Under the pieces are notes generated by a model. It was not told the DNA's origin. It made no database searches and saw only the letters and a program-made list of their open reading frames with translations. Shown one piece after another: positions 56,783 to 64,000 of a stretch of DNA of 64,000 bases. The position numbers were made by a program, and so were the translations under genes. Location of the stretch: positions 62,001-126,000 of the forward strand of contig NZ_JACXXJ020000001.1 in assembly GCF_014926405.1 (NCBI RefSeq), written 5' to 3'. The DNA is from Agrobacterium vitis. GTDB lineage: Bacteria; Pseudomonadota; Alphaproteobacteria; Rhizobiales; Rhizobiaceae. Numbering within the stretch: the first letter of the stretch is position 1; every line of letters begins with the position of its first letter.

Positions 56783-57064
56783 TCAGGCCTCCCGCTTCGG
56801 GCGGTTCCAGATGAGGGCGTAGTCGCCTTCCTTCTCGCCCGGCCAAAGGGCTGCGGTGATCGGGGCGTTGAAGCTCGGGTCGTCCAGCTTGACCGAGATG
56901 TATTCCTCGCCGTCGTTGGAGACCGCCTTCCAGCCGGCGCCGACCTCGACGCCGTTGCCGGCGGTGATGCGGAAGTCCGGAGCGTCGCGCGAGACGCGCT
57001 CGATGGGGTTCAGGCGGGCCTTCATGCTGACGGTGAGCGTGCGCACGCTGCCGATGATGCCGTT
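56783..57064 (-). CDS. DUF736-family protein lacking its N-terminus
   Basis: Encodes most of a DUF736 protein (GSVRTLTVSMKARLNPIERV, then GAGWKAVSNDGEEYISVKLD and ALIWNRPKREA). DUF736 proteins normally begin with about 15 residues of the type MAxIGTF before the GxVRTL segment. Here a stop codon lies directly upstream, at 57065-57067, and only NGIIGS precedes the core. A GTG at 57046 could start an 87-aa product. The lost 5' end coincides with the edge of the TetR/DinB pair, so an insertion or recombination probably cut the gene. The intact paralogue is at 58779. Confidence 0.7.
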   Translation of the reverse strand, partial: NGIIGSVRTLTVSMKARLNPIERVSRDAPDFRITAGNGVEVGAGWKAVSNDGEEYISVKLDDPSFNAPITAALWPGEKEGDYALIWNRPKREA

Positions 57065-57116
57065 TTAGGTCAGTTTTCAACTGTCTTCTTACAAATAAGA
57101 CATTGATATATCTTAA

Positions 57117-57803
57117 TTATTCCGTGAAAGACACTTCCGATGTGTCCTTTTGCCGGATTGATGTAGGCCAACCTGGTGCTTCACCTCGATCATTGATGTA
57201 CAGGCTGACCAACCGAATAAGTTCGCTTTGCACTATCGGATCCGCCAACATGCCGCGACGCGCCGCATTGTGGATCACCCCGTCTATCGCATCGGAAATG
57301 ATCAGCGCGGCGGTTCGATCGCTCTCGCCGGGCTGGCGGTTCCGATAGGTAGCTACGGCCTCTGCATAGTAACCGATATATTCGATCTCAAATTCGCTGT
57401 TGGGATTGCGATAGTCATCCGAGCTTGGGGCTTCATCGAGCAGTACCCTATGTAGGCCGGGGCAGATGCTATGGGCGGCGATCATGGCGCGAACGAGGTT
57501 CGCCACAAACTGCACTGGTGACAGCCCTTCGGTTCTGGATTGCCGCATGACGGCAATGCAGTCATCAAGATGCCGCCGACGAATGGCATCGACCAAAGAA
57601 AGCTTGTCCGGAAAATACTGGTACAGCGAGCCGATGCTCACTCCAGCCAGGTCTGCGACCTTGTTCGTCGTGAAACCGGCCCAGCCTTCATCGCTCAAAA
57701 CGCGAGCTCCGGCCTGAAGGATCGCTTCGACCGTGGCACGGGAACGGGCCTGTCGCGGCTTCTTGCGCATGTCCGGTTGCTGCTTTGCAATGCGAGTAGA
57801 CAA
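57117..57803 (-). CDS. TetR-family transcriptional regulator
   Basis: A 228-aa TetR-family repressor. The N-terminal helix-turn-helix is FTTNKVADLAGVSIGSLYQY with the following FPDK, near residues 44-67. The C-terminal ligand domain is of the TetR_C type. It diverges from the DinB-family gene at 57870; the gap holds a near-perfect palindrome that is probably its operator, so it should control itself and the DinB gene. The inducing ligand is unknown. Confidence 0.88.
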   Translation of the reverse strand: MSTRIAKQQPDMRKKPRQARSRATVEAILQAGARVLSDEGWAGFTTNKVADLAGVSIGSLYQYFPDKLSLVDAIRRRHLDDCIAVMRQSRTEGLSPVQFVANLVRAMIAAHSICPGLHRVLLDEAPSSDDYRNPNSEFEIEYIGYYAEAVATYRNRQPGESDRTAALIISDAIDGVIHNAARRGMLADPIVQSELIRLVSLYINDRGEAPGWPTSIRQKDTSEVSFTE

Positions 57804-57820
57804 AGGACGCTCCTTGTACA

Positions 57821-57845
57821 GAATGTGAGTAAATTACTCACATTC
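57821..57845. promoter_or_regulatory. Palindromic operator between tetR-type and dinB-type genes
   Basis: GAATGTGAGTAA and its exact inverse TTACTCACATTC are separated by one base. This 25-base dyad sits in the 66-base divergent gap, where a TetR dimer (or pair of dimers) would block both promoters. Confidence 0.8.
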
Positions 57846-57869
57846 GGAAAACTTGGAAGGGCCGATCTC

Positions 57870-58394
57870 ATGAGCACATTGCTTCAAAAACTCTACGGCT
57901 ATCACGCTTGGGCCAATGATGACCTGTTCGACAAATTGACGACTTTGGATCAGGAGCAGCACAAGGCCGAGCTGCACACCGCCTTGCGCCTGATCAACCA
58001 CTATTATGTCGTGGCTCGGATCTTCGCAGCGCATCTCACCGGTGCGCAGCATGGCTATACATCCGACAACACAGACGATACGCCGACGTTGGGCGAACTG
58101 CGCGCTGCGGTAACATCGTCCGATCAATGGTATCTCAATTACCTTCGCGGCGTCGCGCCCGAGACTCTGGCCGAGGCGATCCCGTTTAGCTTCACCGATG
58201 GCGACAAGGGCTACATGACCAGGGAGGAAATGCTGACCCATGTTGCCCTGCATGGAGGATATCATCGCGGCGAGGTCGGGCGGATACTGTGGCAACTCTC
58301 CACCACCCCACCTTGGGACACCTTCGCCGTTTATCTTCATCAGGCCGAGCCGGCGCGGCGGCACCAAGGTGTCGCACGGTCCGTTCCGGCTTGA
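57870..58394 (+). CDS. DinB-family protein
   Basis: A 174-aa four-helix DinB/DUF664-type protein. The three metal-binding histidines appear as RLINHYYVV near residue 47 and HVALHGGYHRGEV near residues 129-141. Members include thiol-dependent S-transferases and proteins induced by damage or toxins; substrate specificity cannot be read here. The start at 57870 (MSTLLQKLYGYHAWAND) fits the family. It is probably repressed by the divergent TetR protein. Confidence 0.87.
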   Translation: MSTLLQKLYGYHAWANDDLFDKLTTLDQEQHKAELHTALRLINHYYVVARIFAAHLTGAQHGYTSDNTDDTPTLGELRAAVTSSDQWYLNYLRGVAPETLAEAIPFSFTDGDKGYMTREEMLTHVALHGGYHRGEVGRILWQLSTTPPWDTFAVYLHQAEPARRHQGVARSVPA

Positions 58395-58439
58395 TGAACT
58401 GTCGAAGAGCCTCTCCGAGGGCTCACCCTTTGCGGAACT

Positions 58440-58464
58440 GCGGCGCTCCGGAGTGGAGCGCCGC
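58440..58464. terminator. Ten-base-pair hairpin between convergent genes
   Basis: GCGGCGCTCC-GGAGT-GGAGCGCCGC is a perfect stem located after the DinB gene (+) and just beyond the stop of the intact DUF736 gene (-). No T run follows on either side, so this is a probable rather than certain terminator. Confidence 0.55.
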
Positions 58465-58482
58465 GTCCTGCAATTGGTCACC

Positions 58483-58779
58483 TCAGCGTGACCAGATGAG
58501 GGCGTAACCGTCCTCGTTCTCGACGAGGCTGGCGTAGATTGGAGCGGGGAAACTCGGGTCGTCGAGCTTGACCGAGTGATATTCCCGGCCGGTCTCCTTG
58601 GCGGTCTTCTTCCAGCCGGCGCCGATCTCGATGGTACCCGCGAGGGCGCGAAGGTCGGGCGACTTGTCGCTTTCCTTCTCGGCCACAACCAGCCGGGTCT
58701 TGATGTTGAGGTTGAGGGTCTTGATAACTCCGGCGAAAGAGCCGTCTTCGTTGCGGGTGAAAGTGCCGATCTGAGCCAT
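58483..58779 (-). CDS. DUF736-family protein, complete
   Basis: A 98-aa DUF736 protein with the standard start [17 protein letters not shown], the core [14 protein letters not shown] and the end YALIWSR. The family is common on rhizobial plasmids and has no established function. The start at 58779 is preceded by GGAGAAGACAA. It is a paralogue of the shortened protein at 57064; the TetR/DinB pair lies between them. Confidence 0.88.
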   Translation of the reverse strand: MAQIGTFTRNEDGSFAGVIKTLNLNIKTRLVVAEKESDKSPDLRALAGTIEIGAGWKKTAKETGREYHSVKLDDPSFPAPIYASLVENEDGYALIWSR

Positions 58780-59283
58780 TTGTCTTCTCCGTTGCTGTAT
58801 CAGGTCGCGACCACCGCGGCCTTGATGGCGATCGGAGAACACCGGGCGACCGGCCCGCACCCGAAGGGCCGAAATGCAATGGAGGGCAGCGCAGGGACGA
58901 GCTTCTTGGCTATCGCGAGGAAGCCGCGCGCAGGCTTTAGCCGAGTACGGCGGGGAAGAAGGTCGGCATCGCGCTGTTGCGGGATCGAGGTCGGGCTGCA
59001 CAGCAGGCGAACCCGGTGTGAGATACGCCAGCAAGAAAGGCCGCAGTGGACGCGTCTCGGGCAGCTCTATGGAGGAGAAGACACCTGGTTCATGACGGTG
59101 GAAGCCGGTCGGCGACGGCATGCCGGAAATCGCGCCCCATCTTGTATCAAGTCCGAATGGCTCATTGTGATGAGAAGGAAGATAAGCCTCGCCGTCCTGC
59201 ATTCTGCGAGATCAGCTGGCCAGCGCCGCCGATGAATTGCACGAGAACAGCTGGGCAACATCACTGTCCAGCGCCACACCCTA
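58780..59283. other. Intergenic region between DUF736 and the recombinase module
   Basis: About 500 bases. Several open frames cross it on both strands but none has recognisable protein character, and I see no terminal repeats. It probably holds the promoter of the DUF736 gene and the end of the recombinase module. Confidence 0.45.
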
Positions 59284-59730
59284 TCACTCACCCCTTGGCC
59301 GCAGCAGCGCAGGACGGCGGAGGATGTCGACCTCCTTCGTCAACAATGCGCTGCGCCGTTCGGCCCTGTCGGCGCGACGCTCTGCTTCGACGGCGCGCCG
59401 CATGAGCCCGGCGTTCTCGGTCGCGAGTTGTCGGATCTGCACCTGCATCTCTTCGATCAGACCGCGCTGTTCGGAAATCCTGTCTTCGACGCGGCGGCCC
59501 CGGTCGGAACGGCTCTGCCGCTGGAGGGCTTGGTTGAGATCGTCGAGAATGGCGCGGTGGTTGCTATAGATGGCATTGCGGCCAACGCCGGCTTCGCGCG
59601 CCAGTGCCGCAACCGTCAGGCGCGAGGCCGGGACGATGGAGCGTTGTCCATCCCCCTGGATGAGGCGATCGAGCGCGGCGCGCAGCTTCTCGGCAGTCGC
59701 CTCCATGCGCTTGTCATGTGCCTTCGCCAT
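59284..59730 (-). CDS. DUF6262/TnpC-like small protein of the recombinase module
   Basis: A 148-aa protein. The N-terminal half holds a helix-turn-helix-like segment (LTVAALAREAGVGRNAIY with SNHRAILDDL). The C-terminal half is a long coiled coil (GLIEEMQVQIRQLATENAGL onward). Small proteins of this type accompany Tn554-family recombinases; in Tn554 TnpC influences orientation and efficiency. The ATG at 59730 (MAKAHDKRM) lies 17 bases inside the preceding recombinase gene; the longer frame to 59802 would overlap that gene further. Confidence 0.8.
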   Translation of the reverse strand: MAKAHDKRMEATAEKLRAALDRLIQGDGQRSIVPASRLTVAALAREAGVGRNAIYSNHRAILDDLNQALQRQSRSDRGRRVEDRISEQRGLIEEMQVQIRQLATENAGLMRRAVEAERRADRAERRSALLTKEVDILRRPALLRPRGE

Positions 59731-61612
59731 GAGATCCCCCTGTTGCGGAAAGATCGGAAAGGATGCGCTCGCATTCGGCGATGCGCGTTCTGGCAAGGGC
59801 ACGGCTAGCCTGGTCGAGGCGCTGGTCGCCGATCAGAGCGAGATTGCGTTCGAGGCGGGCCTGCCAGACAGGCCGATGACGATCGCTGACTGCGAAATTG
59901 GCGCAGCTTGCGCAGGTGCTCTCGGTGCGCCAGAGCGGGTTCGGGCCGCATTCGTCGCCCATGCAAGCTGCTGTCTCCGCACGATAGACGCAATAGCCCC
60001 AGTCACAGACGCCGAGCCGCATGCCGCTGTCCTCGATCAGGAAATCGACATAGGCGGCAACTTCACCGTCGCGTGTGCGGCCTCGGAAACGTGATCGCGA
60101 AGACATCAACCGCCCGGCCTTGCCGCCGAGGCGTGCGGAGGTAAGTAGCTCTTCCAGAGCGTTGCGCGTCTCTTCCAGAGCGTTGCGCGTCTCCTCCAGC
60201 GTCTGTGCATCAACGAGTTCGCCAAGATCAAAGTCCGTGCCGACATAGGCACTGTCGGTCATGATGCGGGTTACATGCCCGAAATGATGCTGGAGGGCGT
60301 GAAGGCCGGTGCGGTCGCGCTTGCCGACGAAACGGGCAAAAGTCTTGCGGCCCTGATGTGTGGTCAGATGCCAGAAGGAGCCATCCTCATTGCGGGGCAA
60401 ATCGACGAAAGGCGCAAACCGCTCATTCAACCGGATAATGAGGGAAGCGGCGGTGATGACGTCCGGGGTTCGAGCGTCGATAATGCCGCGGCCAGCGAGG
60501 GAGAGCCAGAGTTCCGACCGACCTGTCTCGGCGCGATGTAGCTCCGAGAGACGATGCAGCACCTCGACCGCGCGCCGGACGGGCGGCGGAGCCGGCCACA
60601 GATGCTGCGTTCCGGTCTCACCTGCCGCGGTTTTGAATATCCGCCCGCGGAGATAGGCGAATGCTTCGCTTCCGTCCGCCGAGAAATGCTCCTCGATGCA
60701 GCCCGCCTCCAGCGTTAGGATCTCGGAGACCCGTGCGCCGACCAGATAGGCGATCGCGACAAAGCATGCCTCCTGAATCCGGTTGATCAGTAACCGTAGT
60801 TCCTTCAGCCCGGAGAGTGGCGCGTGCCACGGGGCTTCCTCACCGTCGGGCGTGGAAAAGTGGAAGGAGGACACAAGCGTCCGGACTGTCGCCCGGTGGA
60901 TAAAAAGGGATTGCCCCTGAGCATCCAGACGGACAGGAAAGACGCGGTCGCGCAGTGCAACCACGTCGTCGGCCGGCTGGCCTATCAGACGGATTGCCGC
61001 CGATATGAGGGGAACAGCGATGGCGTCCGGGGTGAAGGGCAAGCGGCGAACGGTGTGACGATGGAAGCCGGAGAACCGGCTGGCCCGTTCATCGCCGAAG
61101 GGGCTTTCCGGAGGGGGAGAGGCGAGCTTGGCCCTTTGTTGATAAAGGGTGATCAGGAGGTTGGCATAGGCCTGCCTGGTGCTTGGTCTGATCGACGCAC
61201 CAGACTGCGTTTGTCGTCCCGCCACGTGCTGCATGAACTGCTCGGCCGTATCGCGATCCAGTTCGTCAAAACCGCGCATGCTCTGGTCCGCCATCCACCG
61301 GATCAGAAGACGAAGCTTCAGCGAGATCGTAACCAATGTTCGTGGCCGAGCCTGCCGGCGGCCTGACGGCGGATCGACGTGAAGCGACCATATGAAAGCG
61401 CGCGCGTCTTCCAGCCAATGCCGCCACCGTTCATCGGTGAAGCAGCTGCCATCCGGCTGAGCGAAGGCCCAGTCAATGAGAAACTGATAGGATCGCAGGT
61501 CAGCACGCGCCTTGTCGAAATGCCATTGAGGATCGCTCCAGAACGACCGCGACGATATGGGCCGAAGGACGTGTGAATGGGAAATCTGCTGGGCTTGTGC
61601 CGACATGATCAC
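59714..61612 (-). CDS. Tyrosine recombinase, third of the module (TnpB-like)
   Basis: A 632-aa site-specific recombinase. The catalytic set is visible: Arg in VGARVSEILTL near residue 290, His-x-x-Arg in TTHQGRKTFARF near residue 405, His in HHFGHVTRIM and the nucleophile Tyr in DSAYVG. A Lys in GRIFKTAAGE may complete it. The C-terminal 100 residues have Cys pairs (CDWGYC, CMGDEC, CASC), suggesting a zinc site. It also contains the heptad repeat LEETRNALEETRNALEE. The start overlaps the previous stop by four bases. Confidence 0.85.
   Translation of the reverse strand: MIMSAQAQQISHSHVLRPISSRSFWSDPQWHFDKARADLRSYQFLIDWAFAQPDGSCFTDERWRHWLEDARAFIWSLHVDPPSGRRQARPRTLVTISLKLRLLIRWMADQSMRGFDELDRDTAEQFMQHVAGRQTQSGASIRPSTRQAYANLLITLYQQRAKLASPPPESPFGDERASRFSGFHRHTVRRLPFTPDAIAVPLISAAIRLIGQPADDVVALRDRVFPVRLDAQGQSLFIHRATVRTLVSSFHFSTPDGEEAPWHAPLSGLKELRLLINRIQEACFVAIAYLVGARVSEILTLEAGCIEEHFSADGSEAFAYLRGRIFKTAAGETGTQHLWPAPPPVRRAVEVLHRLSELHRAETGRSELWLSLAGRGIIDARTPDVITAASLIIRLNERFAPFVDLPRNEDGSFWHLTTHQGRKTFARFVGKRDRTGLHALQHHFGHVTRIMTDSAYVGTDFDLGELVDAQTLEETRNALEETRNALEELLTSARLGGKAGRLMSSRSRFRGRTRDGEVAAYVDFLIEDSGMRLGVCDWGYCVYRAETAACMGDECGPNPLWRTESTCASCANFAVSDRHRPVWQARLERNLALIGDQRLDQASRALARTRIAECERILSDLSATGGSHGEGT
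60151..60192. repeat. 21-base tandem duplication inside the third recombinase gene
   Basis: Two exact copies of a 21-base unit (60151-60171 and 60172-60192), followed by a partial third. It encodes the repeated heptad LEETRNA and keeps the frame. Confidence 0.85.
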
Positions 61613-63441
61613 TCCAGTTCCGGCAGGGCCGGCATATTGGCGGCGAGTTTGCGTGCGGCCTCGTGCATCTCCGATGGAAAGTCAGGAAGGATATCTTGAG
61701 TGAGGATCTTCCATGATGGCGCATAGAGCAGGCTCCAGCGCCGTGGATCTAGCCGGATGCGGGCCTGCTCGAGGCGGTCTTTGGCTGCGAGAATACGTGC
61801 CAGATGCTCTGGGTCGATTGGAATGACCAGGCCCGGGCAGGCAAGGCATCCGCCGAAATGCGGGCACAGGCGCTCGCCGCCTTCCCGGCCGGAAACGACC
61901 GGGGCTAAACAATCGTGACCGAAGAGAACAGTGGCACGGGTCTCGCCGGAGGCTGGCGCCGGCTCGCCTCCGGCTGGCCCGCGCACCCAGGCGATCATCG
62001 TCTCTTGCAGGCGAGCGATCGTCTGGCGCTGGAACCGTGTCGTCTCCTCGCCCTTGAGATAGCTCTCGGTTGTTGCAACGCTGGCGTGGTTCAGAAGAGA
62101 TTGTGCGACGAGAACATCGCCGCCAGAGGCACGGTAGTGCTCGGTGGCGACCGTTCCTCGAAACAGAGCCGGAGCAAAATTGGTGATCGCCTCGCGTGGT
62201 CTATCTGGATGTGCCGCATTCCATTCTTCGATCCGGCAGTTCGCGCGTTTTGTGAATCTGAGGATAGCGCGCCTGAGGACGGAATGCTCGATGGTCCCTG
62301 TGCGGCTGCGAAGGGAGCCGCGAGCGTGCTCCCTGAATATGCTGCGCGTCAGGAAGAGTTTATCCTGCTCTGCCGACGGCGCCGTGGCGGTGATTGGTGC
62401 AGTCATGGCCAGCATCATCTCGATCAGATTCGGCGCAGCGTAGCGCCGACGCCGGTCGAAGGTGCGCCGCTGCGCCTTCTGGAGTCGAGAGCCGGTACGG
62501 GCCTTGGTCCAGTCGATAATGACACGGTGCTCATCGAGGGGGTGAGGAACGAGGCAATCCCGGCGAATATGACGCAGTGCTTCCGGGTTGGCGGCGGTCT
62601 GAATGGCAATTGCCAGAAAGAACGGAACGAGCGTGTCGGTGGTGATGTGGAAATATTGGGTCATGGTACGGGAGCCACCCCAATACTTCACCAATGTGCT
62701 GGACTTGATGCCGTGCTCCTCCAAAGCAGCGACATCCGGCATCATGCCGTCGTCAATCCTGGCAATGCGCCATATCCATCGGTCGAGCCCCTGACCGCGT
62801 AGCGTCTTCGGCGGGAGCTCTGGACGGCGGATGACATCCTGCCCATGCTGAAACCGCGTCCATGCTTCGTCGATCTCCTCATAACAAGCACGAAGGATCG
62901 CCTTGATATGGTCGGCAGAGAGCCTGCGTCGTGGTTGTTGACTGGTCCGGCGACCTGGAAACGCGTTCCATGGAATGTCGAGACTGACGGGAAGCACACC
63001 TGGTCGATTGCGCCGGCACCATAACAGCAAGGGACGCAGCAGATCGAAGGCAATGGCATGTGCGCCACGCGCCGCTCGCGAGGCACCCTCCTTGCGGAGC
63101 CAGAGCACGTACCGGCCGATCGCTGCGGTATTGACGTCGCCGGCTTGCCTGATCATGCCATCGTCGGCGACGAAGCGGGCGAAACGGCGGACTGCTCCCC
63201 AAGCCGTGCGACGCGTTGCCAGCCTCTGACCGGCACAATGCTCGCGAAATGCGTCGATGAGAAGGTCGCGCAGATCGACCGGCAGGCTGATGAGTTGATC
63301 GAGGTCGAAGCGTTGCTCGGGCTTGCCCCACGCATCCACGAAAATGATCGTGTTCGTCGATAGCCGGGAAATCGTGATCTCCGGTCGCGCGGCGGAAACC
63401 GCAAACCGGCGATCGATCGGGCTTCCTCTACGGACGGCCAT
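61609..63441 (-). CDS. Tyrosine-recombinase-like protein, second of the module, with altered active site
   Basis: A 610-aa protein with the fold of a phage-type integrase. The C-terminal half keeps an Arg in ALFRGTVATEHY, the late His in LLNHASVATTESYL and the Tyr in the same stretch. The first catalytic Arg position reads TAANPEAL instead of a TGxRxxEL-type motif, and the His of His-x-x-Arg is not in place. A Cys-rich segment near residue 560 (CPHFGGCLACPG) suggests a zinc site. The start at 63441 (MAVRRGSPIDRRF) overlaps the first recombinase's stop; the longer frame to 63564 lies inside that gene. Confidence 0.82.
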   Translation of the reverse strand: MAVRRGSPIDRRFAVSAARPEITISRLSTNTIIFVDAWGKPEQRFDLDQLISLPVDLRDLLIDAFREHCAGQRLATRRTAWGAVRRFARFVADDGMIRQAGDVNTAAIGRYVLWLRKEGASRAARGAHAIAFDLLRPLLLWCRRNRPGVLPVSLDIPWNAFPGRRTSQQPRRRLSADHIKAILRACYEEIDEAWTRFQHGQDVIRRPELPPKTLRGQGLDRWIWRIARIDDGMMPDVAALEEHGIKSSTLVKYWGGSRTMTQYFHITTDTLVPFFLAIAIQTAANPEALRHIRRDCLVPHPLDEHRVIIDWTKARTGSRLQKAQRRTFDRRRRYAAPNLIEMMLAMTAPITATAPSAEQDKLFLTRSIFREHARGSLRSRTGTIEHSVLRRAILRFTKRANCRIEEWNAAHPDRPREAITNFAPALFRGTVATEHYRASGGDVLVAQSLLNHASVATTESYLKGEETTRFQRQTIARLQETMIAWVRGPAGGEPAPASGETRATVLFGHDCLAPVVSGREGGERLCPHFGGCLACPGLVIPIDPEHLARILAAKDRLEQARIRLDPRRWSLLYAPSWKILTQDILPDFPSEMHEAARKLAANMPALPELE

Positions 63442-64000
63442 CGGGCACCAACTCACCGTAGAGGTAGGCAAGGCTCTCAGCGAGTGCATCGGCGTTGAGT
63501 TCCACGCAGCGCAGGTAGATAGCTGTCGACTGGATCGACGCATGGCCGAGCAAGACTTGCACAATCTTCAGCGGATTGAGATCCGGCTTCGTCACCGCCT
63601 GCTTTTGCAGGCGCACCAGCATGGTCATCGCAAAGGTATGGCGCAGCCAATGGCCAGATCCTGTCAGCCCCGCCGCCTCAAAGGCGGCCCCGAACGCGGC
63701 TGAAAACCTCGCTCTTGAAACCGGATCACCGTTGCTGTTGAGGAAAAGCGCCGTTGGCGCACGGTACCCGGGTTCGGATCTCCGCCGCTTCACCAGCACC
63801 GCGCGTTGCTCCCCCGCATACCAGTGGGTCCGGTCGATCAATCGCAGCGGCAGATAGACGGTTCGCGGCCGATCACCCTTTGTGACAGCCAGCGGCACCC
63901 CGATGAGTGGGTTCTCATCTATATCGAGATGAGCGATGCTCGGCACCTGATGAAGCTGCAAGCCGCATAGCTCCTTGCGGCGCATGCCGGTTGCCAAAGC
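63428..64000 (-). CDS. Tyrosine recombinase, first of the module, N-terminus outside window
   Basis: C-terminal catalytic domain (about 190 residues) of a site-specific integrase. All active-site residues are visible: Arg in TGMRRKELCGL, Lys in VTKGDRPRTVYL, His-x-x-Arg in SGHWLRHTFA, His in LLGHASIQST and Tyr in IYLRCVEL. The frame is open to the window edge, so the start lies upstream. It appears fully competent and may supply the catalysis that the next protein seems to lack. Confidence 0.88.
   Translation of the reverse strand, partial: ALATGMRRKELCGLQLHQVPSIAHLDIDENPLIGVPLAVTKGDRPRTVYLPLRLIDRTHWYAGEQRAVLVKRRRSEPGYRAPTALFLNSNGDPVSRARFSAAFGAAFEAAGLTGSGHWLRHTFAMTMLVRLQKQAVTKPDLNPLKIVQVLLGHASIQSTAIYLRCVELNADALAESLAYLYGELVPDGRP

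Larger units (their letters stand above)
59284..64000 (-). mobile_element. Tn554-like recombinase module, upstream end outside window
   Basis: Three consecutive tyrosine-recombinase genes and a small coiled-coil/HTH gene on the minus strand, each start overlapping the previous stop. Two large recombinases of about 610 and 632 residues with Cys-rich C-termini plus a small helical protein recall TnpA-TnpB-TnpC of Tn554. Such modules insert by site-specific recombination, often without long terminal repeats. The element's ends cannot be placed from this window. Confidence 0.75.

Noticed and set aside
61915..62802. A 295-codon open frame on the plus strand
   Set aside because: It is antisense to the middle recombinase gene and has no recognisable domain.

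Overview
The window looks like part of a conjugative opine-catabolic plasmid (Ti or pAt type) of an Agrobacterium/Rhizobium-group alphaproteobacterium. The evidence is the pTi-type transfer genes traA-traF-traB-traH and traC-traD-traG diverging around an oriT and a perfect tra box, the quorum-sensing genes traR and traM, and two catabolic regions that match opine loci by gene content and order. The replication genes (repABC) and traI-trb are not in the window. Family and pathway assignments come from reading the sequence; no database search was run.

Layout: (1) 1-14.8 kb, plus strand: the distal part of an octopine/nopaline-type operon. It holds a polar amino-acid ABC transporter, a three-subunit opine dehydrogenase, a RidA protein, arginase and ornithine cyclodeaminase, then an S-methyltransferase and an oligopeptide-type ABC transporter. 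It ends in a first traR (14850-15554). (2) 15.6-23.5 kb: a SorC-family regulator and a histidine phosphatase diverge from a five-gene ABC transporter operon that carries an embedded glycerophosphodiester phosphodiesterase. (3) 24.6-43.6 kb: an agrocinopine-type (acc) locus. It begins with a tandem duplication of a DeoR-type repressor plus a solute-binding protein (the first binding-protein copy is frameshifted). It continues with an ABC transporter, two phosphodiesterases, an inositol-monophosphatase-like phosphatase, a Nudix hydrolase, a sugar isomerase, two mutarotase-fold proteins, a Na/Pi-PhoU transporter and sucrose phosphorylase, and ends in a second traR (43761-44465). (4) 45.2-54.5 kb: traM, traHBFA (minus), oriT, tra box, traCDG (plus). 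(5) 54.5-58.8 kb: small accessory genes, including an exported SNase-like nuclease, a WGR protein, an HU protein, two DUF736 proteins (one lacking its N-terminus) and a TetR/DinB pair around a palindromic operator. (6) 59.3-64 kb, minus strand: a Tn554-like module of three tyrosine recombinases and a small DUF6262-like protein; the first recombinase runs off the window.

How it fits together: each nutritional operon ends in its own traR, so two different opine signals could each license conjugation. TraR would then act at the tra box beside oriT to fire both tra operons, with TraM as the brake. The same logic is described for pAtK84b. What looks less ordinary here is the amount of phosphodiester chemistry: three phosphodiesterases, three related binding proteins (one broken) and three separate regulators.
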